A program made the position numbers and the translations under genes. A stretch of 64,000 nucleotides of DNA, taken from NCBI RefSeq assembly GCF_006440675.2, contig NZ_CP083951.1:3071501-3135500 (forward strand), in the 5' to 3' direction. Origin of the DNA: Mesorhizobium sp. B2-8-5. GTDB taxonomy: Bacteria; Pseudomonadota; Alphaproteobacteria; Rhizobiales; Rhizobiaceae. Shown piece by piece: positions 47,971-55,296 of the stretch; within the stretch, counting starts at the first letter, position 1, and every line of letters starts with the position of its first letter. Below the pieces are notes generated by a model. It was not told the origin of the DNA, did not search any database, and saw only the letters and a list, made by a program, of their open reading frames with translations.

Positions 47971-48774
47971 ATGAGCCGAAAGAGACCGACCGTTGCCGAT
48001 CTGCGCGCCATGAAGGGCAAGCGGCAGCTTACCATGCTACGCGTGCTGACGCTGGAGGAAGCCGAGGCCGCCGAACGGGCAGGGGTAGACATCGTCTCGG
48101 TGCCGCCGGAACTGGTGCTCAATCCGCAATATCGCGATGCCGCGCCCAGCCTCTTCACCATGCCGGGCGACAATTTTTTCGAGATCGGCACCACCGACGA
48201 TTTCGTGCGCTGGTCGTTCCGGCTCTACAAGGCCGGCGCCGACGCGGTCTATTGCAGCGCCGGCTACGCCACGATCAAGCGGATGGCCGACGATGCCATC
48301 CCCGTCATCGGCCATGTCGGGCTGATCCCGTCGCGCGCCACCTGGACCGGCGGCTTCAAGGCGGTCGGCAAGACTGCCGATACGGCCATGCAGGTGTTCG
48401 AGGCGGTGAAGCAACTGGAGGCCGCCGGCGCCATCGGCGCCGAGATCGAAGTGGTGCCGGTGGAGGTGGCGAAAGCGATCTCCGAGCGCACTTCGCTGAT
48501 CATGCTGTCGATGGGCGCGGGTACGGGCTGCGATGCGCAATATCTGTTCGCCGAGGATATTCTCGGCACCAATCGCGGTCACATGCCGCGCCATTCGAAA
48601 GTCTACCGCAACTTCGCCGCCGAATACGACCGGCTGCAGGCGGAACGTATCGCGGCGTTTTCGGAATATATTGCCGACGTCGACAGCGGCGCCTATCCGG
48701 AAGACAGGCATATCGTGCACATGGACCCGGACGAGCTCACCCTCTTCATGAAGAAGGTGGACGCAAAGTCCTGA
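47971..48774 (+). CDS. PanB-like (ketopantoate hydroxymethyltransferase family) protein, altered active site
   Basis: 267 residues, the PanB length and TIM-barrel pattern. Shared parts include GHVGLIPSRATWTGGFKAVG and the helix VEVAKAISERTS followed by GAGTGCDAQYL. Three hallmark active-site stretches of true PanB are missing: GDSLG is replaced by VPPEL, VADMPF by FTMPGD, and KLEGG by YCSAG. It is therefore unlikely to make ketopantoate. In this operon, next to a putative O-demethylase, a role with a one-carbon unit or keto-acid aldol chemistry can be imagined, but it is not shown. Confidence 0.75.
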   Translation: MSRKRPTVADLRAMKGKRQLTMLRVLTLEEAEAAERAGVDIVSVPPELVLNPQYRDAAPSLFTMPGDNFFEIGTTDDFVRWSFRLYKAGADAVYCSAGYATIKRMADDAIPVIGHVGLIPSRATWTGGFKAVGKTADTAMQVFEAVKQLEAAGAIGAEIEVVPVEVAKAISERTSLIMLSMGAGTGCDAQYLFAEDILGTNRGHMPRHSKVYRNFAAEYDRLQAERIAAFSEYIADVDSGAYPEDRHIVHMDPDELTLFMKKVDAKS

Positions 48775-48787
48775 TCCGCCGCGAGCT

Positions 48788-50284
48788 TCAGCCTGCAGCT
48801 GGTAAACCTCGCCAGATTCCGCTGGCGAGGACGGCATAGAGCGCCTCGGAATCAATGCCGAGCGGTCTGTCTTCCTTGAGTGTTGCCACATGCGAGCGCA
48901 CGGCCGCGTGGATGGCGGCGGTGGCCGGCGCCAGCACCAGACCTTCGCGCAAATCGACGGCCTGCGCCGCCGCCATCAGTTCGAAGGCAATCAGCCGCCG
49001 CCACAGCACGGTCATCTCGGCGCATTTGGCGACAGCGAGCGGCGTCTGCGTCGCGTGATCCTCGACGCCTTCGGACACCGGCAGGAAATCGAGCATCACC
49101 GGATTGGCCTTATGACGGATCGCGGCCAGGATAGCCGTCACCGTTTTCTGCAGCGGGACGAAGCCCGCCGAGGCGCCGCCGATCGGCGAAAGATATTTCG
49201 GCAGGCCGTGGCGGGTTGAGCCGGTGAGCTGGATGAAGCGCGCGGCTGACGCCGCCGCGCATTGCGCGATCGCCAGGCCAAGCGTCTCGAAGGCGAGCGC
49301 CAGCGACGCGGTGTGGAAGTTGCCGGTCGACATGACCAGCTCATCCTCGGCAAGCACCAGCGGATTGTCGGCGGCGGCGTTGAGCTCGATCTCGACCGCC
49401 AGCCGCGCATGGTCGATCGCCTGGATCAGCGCGCCATGGATCGAGGGCATGCAGCGGATCGACAGCGGATCCTGGATCGTGGTCGGTGCCGGCGCTTCAT
49501 CGCGCGCCAGCAGGTCGCGCAGCGCCTTTGCCGCAAGCTGCTGGCAGGCGCCAGGGCGTGCCTGGTGCTGGCGCAGATCGAGGATGGTGCGGTTGGCGCC
49601 AATACCTTCCATCGTCAGCGCGCCGGCCTGCTGTTGCTGTTCGAGCGCCGACAGCGCATCGGTTAGCGCCAGCGCCCCGGTGCCGGCCGAAACCGCCGAG
49701 GCGTTGATCAGGGAGAGGCCGTCCTTCGGCGAGAGCGTGACGGGCGCAAGCCGGGCCATCATCAGCGCCTTGGCGGCAGGCATGCGGCGGCCCTGGTATT
49801 CCGCTTCGCCTTCGCCGATCAGTACCCTGGCGATCGCCGTCATCAGCAGGAGGTCGCCGGCGCCGATCGAGCCAAGCGATGGCATCACCGGATGCACGCC
49901 GGCATTGAGCGCCTCGACCAGCGCCGTGAACACGCGCGGCGACAGGCCAGAGCCGCCGGAAGCGAGCATCGCAAGGCGGGCGAACATCGCCGCCCGCACC
50001 GCCGGCACGGGCAGGGCCTCGCCGACGGCGGCGCTGCGGCCTTCGATCAACTGGCGCTGGAAGGCGCTCGCGTCGCCTTCGACCGCGGTGACGAGATTGG
50101 CGCCGAGGCCTCTGTTCAACCCGTAGATCTGCTGGCCGCCGGCCGCGGCGGCATCGAGGACCTGGCGTGCCTTGGCGAGCTTTTCGAGGACGGCAGGCGT
50201 GACCTCGACCTTGCAGGCATTGCGCGCGGCGGCAACCACATCCTCGATGCTGACGCCGGCGCCGGTGAGAACGAGCGGGCTCAT
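48788..50284 (-). CDS. aromatic amino acid/histidine ammonia-lyase family protein lacking the MIO triad
   Basis: 498 residues, full length for the HAL/PAL family, with the active-site YGLNRGLG loop near residue 53. The MIO-forming Ala-Ser-Gly found in GSVGASGDLAP is absent: the sequence is GSIGAGDLLLM (138-148), one residue shorter. Without MIO the normal ammonia-lyase reaction is not expected, so this is probably a different lyase or a related enzyme. ATG 50284 overlaps the stop of the upstream cyclodeaminase-family gene by four bases. It converges with the PanB-like gene. Confidence 0.82.
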   Translation of the reverse strand: MSPLVLTGAGVSIEDVVAAARNACKVEVTPAVLEKLAKARQVLDAAAAGGQQIYGLNRGLGANLVTAVEGDASAFQRQLIEGRSAAVGEALPVPAVRAAMFARLAMLASGGSGLSPRVFTALVEALNAGVHPVMPSLGSIGAGDLLLMTAIARVLIGEGEAEYQGRRMPAAKALMMARLAPVTLSPKDGLSLINASAVSAGTGALALTDALSALEQQQQAGALTMEGIGANRTILDLRQHQARPGACQQLAAKALRDLLARDEAPAPTTIQDPLSIRCMPSIHGALIQAIDHARLAVEIELNAAADNPLVLAEDELVMSTGNFHTASLALAFETLGLAIAQCAAASAARFIQLTGSTRHGLPKYLSPIGGASAGFVPLQKTVTAILAAIRHKANPVMLDFLPVSEGVEDHATQTPLAVAKCAEMTVLWRRLIAFELMAAAQAVDLREGLVLAPATAAIHAAVRSHVATLKEDRPLGIDSEALYAVLASGIWRGLPAAG

Positions 50285-51282
50285 GCGAAGCGCAGCCGCT
50301 GGCCGATGCCGTTTTCGCCGGCCTTGGCGAGCATGGCCTTGCCGAGCGCAATGTCGGAGAGCGAGAGGCCGCGATGCCAGAACAGGATCGTCTCGCCATC
50401 GCTTTGCCGGCCCGGCTTCAGGCCGGCCGCGATCTGGCCCAGTTCGGCGTGGAGCGTCGCCTCGCTCAGCCGTCCCGTCTCGACATGGGCGCGCAGCGAG
50501 CCGAACTTGCCGCCCTTGCACTGCCCCCAGTCATCGACGACGATCTTTTGCATGATGTCGGTGAGCGACAGTTCGACGGCGCTCATCGTGCCGTAGGGCA
50601 CGACCAGCGCGCTCCGCTTGATCCATTCGGTCTTGAGCAGCGGCTGCGGCTCCGGCAGCCGCGAGGCCTCGACCACGATATCCGCGCCTTCGACGCAGCT
50701 TTTCCAGTCTGCCACGGCCAGGACCGGCTTGCCGAGGTCGGCGGCCAGCTTCGCGGCGAAGGCGTCGCGGCTTTCCGGCCGGCGCGAATGGACGCGGATC
50801 TCGTCGAAGTCGAAGAGATGGTCGAGCAGGCGCACATTCCAATAGGCGGTGCCGCGCGCGCCGATATGGCCGAGCACCTTGGACGACTTCTTCGCCAGGT
50901 GCCTGGCGCCGATGGCGGTGACGGCGCCGGTGCGCATGTCGGTGATGACGGTGGCGTCGAGGATGGCGCGTGGCGCGCCGGTGCGCGGATCGAAAAGGTT
51001 GAGGATGCCGAATTCCGACGGCAGGCCGTGCTTGTAGTTGTCGACATAGTCGCCGACGATCTTCACGCCGGCGGCGTCGAGCGGCGCCACATAGCCGCGC
51101 AGCACGTTGAAGTGGCCGTGGAAGGACGGGTCGGGCTCGAGATGGACGCGCGGCTCGATCACAGTCCGGCCGTTGCCCTGCGCGACGAGCCCGGCTTCCA
51201 CGGCGCCGATGATCTCGGCGTCGGTCATGGCAAGCGCTTCGATGTCGAGAGCATTGAGGTAGTCGATATAGATGGGCTTCAT
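50281..51282 (-). CDS. ornithine cyclodeaminase/mu-crystallin family protein
   Basis: 333 residues, NAD-binding family with members acting as ornithine cyclodeaminase, alanine dehydrogenase or ketimine reductase. Visible features are GLPSEFGILNLFDPRTGAPRAILDAT, the TGAVTAIGARHLA stretch, a Rossmann region starting LGHIGARGTAYW, and DIVVEASRLPEP. It is translationally coupled to the MIO-less lyase homologue, so the two probably act in one amino-acid-related conversion. Confidence 0.85.
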   Translation of the reverse strand: MKPIYIDYLNALDIEALAMTDAEIIGAVEAGLVAQGNGRTVIEPRVHLEPDPSFHGHFNVLRGYVAPLDAAGVKIVGDYVDNYKHGLPSEFGILNLFDPRTGAPRAILDATVITDMRTGAVTAIGARHLAKKSSKVLGHIGARGTAYWNVRLLDHLFDFDEIRVHSRRPESRDAFAAKLAADLGKPVLAVADWKSCVEGADIVVEASRLPEPQPLLKTEWIKRSALVVPYGTMSAVELSLTDIMQKIVVDDWGQCKGGKFGSLRAHVETGRLSEATLHAELGQIAAGLKPGRQSDGETILFWHRGLSLSDIALGKAMLAKAGENGIGQRLRFA

Positions 51283-51372
51283 GCGTTTTCCTCGGCCACC
51301 CCGGGCTCATCCATAACAGGCGAAACGGCGACACGGAAGTTTGTTGGATAAGCTCTGGACTGGACCACGCTT

Positions 51373-52836
51373 ATGCTGTTCAACCAGCGCGTCATGACCA
51401 GCATCCCCGACAACGAAGACGTGTCCCGGCCGATGGATTCCGCAAGGCAGTCGCGGCGCGTCGCGCTGATCGTGGCGGTCGCCTTCTTCATGCAACTGCT
51501 GGATTCGACGATTATCTCGACCTCGCTGCCGCAGATGGGGCAGTCCTTCGGCGTGCCGGCGGTGGCGATGAGCATCGGCATCACTGCCTATATGCTGACC
51601 ATGGCGGTGTTCGTGCCGCTGTCGGCGTGGCTTGCCGACCGGTTCGGCGCGCGCAACATCTTCCTCGTGGCGATCGCGCTGTTCACGCTGGCCTCGATCG
51701 CCTGTGGCTTTTCGCGAAGCCTGACGGAGTTCGTCGCGGCCCGCATCGTGCAGGGCCTTGGCAGCGCGCTGATGACGCCGGTGGGTCGTATCCTGGTGCT
51801 GCGCAACGCCGAAAAGTCGGAATTGCTCAACGCCACGGCGCTGATCACCTGGCCCGCCCTGTTCGCGCCGGTGGTCGGTCCGGTGCTCGGCGGCTTCATC
51901 ACCACCTATCTCTCCTGGCATTGGAACTTCTTCATCAACGCTCCGCTGGGGCTGGCCGGACTTGCGCTGGTCGCCCGGTTCGTGCCGGGCGATCGCGTAT
52001 CCGAGGCGAAGCCATTCGATTGGCCGGGCTTTTTCCTCACCTCGCTCGGCCTTGCGGTGATGCTTTACGGGCTTGAACGCCTGGCGCATCCCGAGGACGG
52101 CTTGCTGCCGACGATAGGCTCCATCGGCATTGGCATAGTGATCGGCTGGTTCGCCGTTCGCCACCTCTTGCAGGCCCGGCATCCGCTGCTCGACCTTTCG
52201 GCCTTCAAGATACTGACCTTCGCGATCTCGACGCTTGCCGCGGGCACGGTCTTCCGTGTCGCGATCAACGCCACGCCCTTCCTGCTGCCGCTGCTGTTCC
52301 AGGTCGGCTTCGGGCTGCGTCCAGTCGATGCCGGTCTGTTGGTGCTGGCCTATTTCCTCGGCAATCTCGGCATGAAGACCGTGACCACACCGACGCTGAG
52401 GCGCTTCGGCTTTCGCACCGTGATGGTGGTGAACGGAGCGATCGCATCGCTGGCGATCATGGCTTGCGGCGCGATCTCGCCGCAGACGCCGCTGGCGCTG
52501 ACCGTCGCGCTGATGCTGGTTGCTGGCCTCACGCGCTCGATGCAATTCACCGCCCTGAACACGCTTGCCTTCGCCGATATCGGCGCGCCGCAGCGAAGCT
52601 CGGCCGCGACGCTCTCCAGCATGCTGCAGCAGATAGCGATGCTGTTCGGCGTGGCGATCGCGGCGGCGATCCTCAATTTGTCGCAGATCGTCAGGGGCGA
52701 AGCCGTGCCCGACCTTGCCGACTTCAGAATCACCTTTGTCTCGATCGGCCTGCTCGGTCTCGCCGCGGCGATGCGCTTCCTGGTCCTGCCGGCCAATGCC
52801 GGGGCTGAGGTTTCTGGCCATTCGACGAACAATTGA
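51373..52836 (+). CDS. MFS transporter, DHA2 (EmrB/QacA) family
   Basis: 487 residues with about 14 predicted transmembrane helices. Family motifs include LLDSTIISTSLPQMGQSFG (motif D1), WLADRFGARNIFL (motif A) and PVVGPVLGGFI (motif C). It likely exports drugs or metabolites by proton antiport. ATG 51373 is used; ATG 51394 is an alternative, and neither has a strong ribosome site. It is divergent from the cyclodeaminase/lyase pair with about 90 bp between starts. Confidence 0.9.
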   Translation: MLFNQRVMTSIPDNEDVSRPMDSARQSRRVALIVAVAFFMQLLDSTIISTSLPQMGQSFGVPAVAMSIGITAYMLTMAVFVPLSAWLADRFGARNIFLVAIALFTLASIACGFSRSLTEFVAARIVQGLGSALMTPVGRILVLRNAEKSELLNATALITWPALFAPVVGPVLGGFITTYLSWHWNFFINAPLGLAGLALVARFVPGDRVSEAKPFDWPGFFLTSLGLAVMLYGLERLAHPEDGLLPTIGSIGIGIVIGWFAVRHLLQARHPLLDLSAFKILTFAISTLAAGTVFRVAINATPFLLPLLFQVGFGLRPVDAGLLVLAYFLGNLGMKTVTTPTLRRFGFRTVMVVNGAIASLAIMACGAISPQTPLALTVALMLVAGLTRSMQFTALNTLAFADIGAPQRSSAATLSSMLQQIAMLFGVAIAAAILNLSQIVRGEAVPDLADFRITFVSIGLLGLAAAMRFLVLPANAGAEVSGHSTNN

Positions 52837-53116
52837 GGTCGCGCCGGTCGCATTTCGCGGACTTAAATTGCGCCGGCTCCGCTGCCGTCGAACGGGCTCT
52901 TCCGCCGACCGGGCTATCGGCGCAACGGATAGCCAAAAGCCCAAGAGTTTCCGGCTATTGCGCCAGTTTCGGCAATCGATGCGTCCATTTGGAAAATAGT
53001 TGGAGAGGCGCGGTTCTTGAACGCGGATTCATTTGACGAGCCACTGTTGAGCCGATTAGCTTTCGGGCGGGATGGGAGCCGACACGGCCTTGCCATCGGG
53101 GCGAAAGACATAAGCG
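52837..53116. other. intergenic region between the MFS gene and the propeller-fusion ABC operon
   Basis: About 280 bases. GGCTATC (52912-52918) and GATAGCC (52928-52934) form an inverted repeat followed by AAAAG, a possible terminator for the MFS gene. The rest should contain the promoter of the next operon, but I see no clear -35/-10 pair and no regulator gene. Confidence 0.45.
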
Positions 53117-54103
53117 ATGAATGCGATCGGCTGGCCGGACTGGAGGCGCCTTAATCAGGAAGGCATCGTCTTTGCCATCGCCATCCTGCTGTTCGCCGCC
53201 GCTGCGCTGGGCCTGCCCGGATTCCTGACAGCCGACAATCTGGTGGCCATCGTCCGCTCGGTCTCGGTGCTTGGCATTCTGGCACTCGGCATGGCGGTCG
53301 TCATCATCGGCCGCGGCATCGACCTGTCGGCGGTGGCGATCATGGCGATGTCGGTCGCCTGGTACCTGCAATTGCTCAACACCGGCACCTCGGACGGGCT
53401 CGCCTTCGTCTATGTGCTGGCGGGCGTGCTCGCCATCGGCCTGCTCAACGGCTTTCTCGTTGCCTATGCCGACGTCCCGGCTATATTCGTCACTTTGGCC
53501 ACCGGCTCCTTCGTGTTCGGCTATGTGCGCTCGCAACTGATCACCCAGGATGCCGTGCCGGTGCCCGGGGGGCACTGGGTCGAGCTGCTCGGCGGCGTCC
53601 GCTTCCTCGATATTCCGGTCGAGGTGTTCGTCTTCGCCGGGCTGGCCTTCCTGGTCTTCCTGTTCCTGCGCTACACCAAATGGGGCCGCTTCATCTATTT
53701 CGCCGGCGACAATCCGGTCGCCGCCCGCAACATCGGCGTCCCGGTGCGGCCCATGCTTGTGCTGCGCTATGTGCTGTCGGCTTTCGTGGCCCTGATCGCC
53801 GGCCTGCTGACGGCGGCCAGCCTGCATTCGATCAACACCCGCATCGTCAATTCGACGCTGCTCTACGACATCGTGCTGGTTGCGGTGATCGGCGGCATCG
53901 GCCTTTCGGGCGGCAGGGGCGGGGTGCGCAACGTGCTGGTGGGAGCGGCGCTGATCGGCATCCTGCTCAACGCCATGACCATCATCGACATTCCGCTGCT
54001 CTACCAGAACCTGATCAAGGCGGCGATCCTGTTAGGGGCCATCATCGTCGACGGCATCATCAATCCGCGCGACGAACAGACGGCGCAACAAGGCGACATT
54101 TAG
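53117..54103 (+). CDS. sugar ABC transporter permease 1 (RbsC class)
   Basis: 328 residues, about nine hydrophobic helices. CUT2 features include GMAVVIIGRGIDLSAVAIMAMS, FAGDNPVAARNIGVPVRP and GGIGLSGGRGGVRNVLVGAAL. It comes before the binding-protein gene, an unusual order, and its stop is embedded in a strong hairpin (54102-54130). It probably forms a heterodimer with the fused permease encoded downstream. Confidence 0.88.
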   Translation: MNAIGWPDWRRLNQEGIVFAIAILLFAAAALGLPGFLTADNLVAIVRSVSVLGILALGMAVVIIGRGIDLSAVAIMAMSVAWYLQLLNTGTSDGLAFVYVLAGVLAIGLLNGFLVAYADVPAIFVTLATGSFVFGYVRSQLITQDAVPVPGGHWVELLGGVRFLDIPVEVFVFAGLAFLVFLFLRYTKWGRFIYFAGDNPVAARNIGVPVRPMLVLRYVLSAFVALIAGLLTAASLHSINTRIVNSTLLYDIVLVAVIGGIGLSGGRGGVRNVLVGAALIGILLNAMTIIDIPLLYQNLIKAAILLGAIIVDGIINPRDEQTAQQGDI

Positions 54104-54130
54104 AGCAGATGGGCTAGCCCATCTTGCTCT
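54102..54130 (+). terminator. hairpin overlapping the permease 1 stop
   Basis: AGAGCA-GATGGGC pairs with GCCCATC-T-TGCTCT around TA, with a single bulged T. It begins inside the stop codon, ahead of the binding-protein gene, and is followed by CGGGGT with no T-run. It is a likely attenuator or processing site. Confidence 0.55.
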
Positions 54131-54192
54131 CGGGGTACCCGGAGCGATCGCGATGATCGGCCGGCAATGAAAACCGAACCAGAGGATGTGAC

Positions 54193-55218
54193 ATGAAACT
54201 ACTCAGAACATTGATGGCCGCCGCCACGGCGCTCGCCGTTACCGCCTTCGTGGCGCCGAGCTTCGCCGCCGACGATCCGGGTCCGGCCGCCTATGCCAAG
54301 TCGCTCAACGGCAAACGTGTCATGCTGGTGCCGCTGGCGATGGGCTTCGACCTGGCGCAGGGCTGGGCGCACTATCTGAAGAAGGAAGTCGAGGCCTGGG
54401 GCGGCACCTTCGAGACCCGTGACCCGAACTGGGTCGTGGATGCCGGCGCGCAGGCGATCACCGACGCCATCGCTTCGGACACGCGGCCTGACGTGCTCAT
54501 CATCCATGCGCCCGACCTCAACTCCTATTCGAAGCTGATGAAGAAGGCGCAGGCCGCCGGCACCTATGTGCTGCTGGTCGACAATCCGGCCAACTTCCCG
54601 GCCGACGCCTTCGTCGGCAGCGACTGGGACAAGCTCGGCCAGCTCGAAGCTGAAGCGGCGATCAAGGGCTGCGGCGAGAATTCCTCCAAGAAGATCGGGC
54701 TGGTGCAGGGCGACCAGGCGAACTCCTCCAGCCTCTACCAGTATGCCGGCATCATGAAGGTGCTGGAGAAGCATCCCGACTTCCAGGTGGTGGCAAAGCC
54801 CGACTCGAACTGGGACGCGACCACCTCGCGCAACGTGACGACGACGATGCTGCAGCAGCACCCGGACATCTGCTCGATCATCGACTTCTGGGATGGCGAC
54901 GCCACCGGCGCCTCGGCCGCGATCCGCGACGCCAAGCTCGACGGCAAGGTGTTCCTGGTCACCACCGGCGGCGGCGAGAAGGCGGCCGATTGCGACAAGC
55001 TCGTGGACGGCACCTATGGGGCCGTGGTGATGACCGATCTTGCCCGCCAGTCGGGCGACATGAACGCCGTCATCAAGTTCCTGCTGCAGAGCGGGCAGCC
55101 GGCGGGCACCTCGCACACCTATATCTACACGCTGGAGAAAGCGACGACCAAGGCCGACCTCAAGCCCGACAGCTGCTGGGACCTGAAGGCGCTGCAGGCC
55201 GAAGCGGCGGCGAAATAA
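54193..55218 (+). CDS. sugar ABC transporter substrate-binding protein (CUT2 class)
   Basis: 341 residues, signal peptide to about residue 25 (SFAADD). Mature features are GKRVMLVPLAMGFDLAQGWAHYLKKE, HPDICSIIDFWDGDATGASAAI and many Trp/Cys residues (Cys in KGCGEN, DICSI, ADCDK, DSCWD). GAGGA precedes the start by six bases. Ligand unknown; the lactonase-like domains next to it suggest a sugar acid or lactone. It is followed by a perfect 12-bp-stem hairpin. Confidence 0.87.
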   Translation: MKLLRTLMAAATALAVTAFVAPSFAADDPGPAAYAKSLNGKRVMLVPLAMGFDLAQGWAHYLKKEVEAWGGTFETRDPNWVVDAGAQAITDAIASDTRPDVLIIHAPDLNSYSKLMKKAQAAGTYVLLVDNPANFPADAFVGSDWDKLGQLEAEAAIKGCGENSSKKIGLVQGDQANSSSLYQYAGIMKVLEKHPDFQVVAKPDSNWDATTSRNVTTTMLQQHPDICSIIDFWDGDATGASAAIRDAKLDGKVFLVTTGGGEKAADCDKLVDGTYGAVVMTDLARQSGDMNAVIKFLLQSGQPAGTSHTYIYTLEKATTKADLKPDSCWDLKALQAEAAAK

Positions 55219-55242
55219 GCAGCGCAGCCAGACAGCATCCGC

Positions 55243-55270
55243 GAGGTGGCCGGATCATTCCGGCCACCTC
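55243..55270 (+). terminator. perfect 12-bp-stem hairpin after the binding-protein gene
   Basis: GAGGTGGCCGGA pairs perfectly with TCCGGCCACCTC around TCAT and is followed by TTTCCC. This is the most terminator-like hairpin of the window, yet the downstream genes need to be transcribed, so partial termination favouring the binding protein is likely. Confidence 0.65.
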
Positions 55271-55296
55271 TTTCCCACTGATGACAGCAGCAGCCG

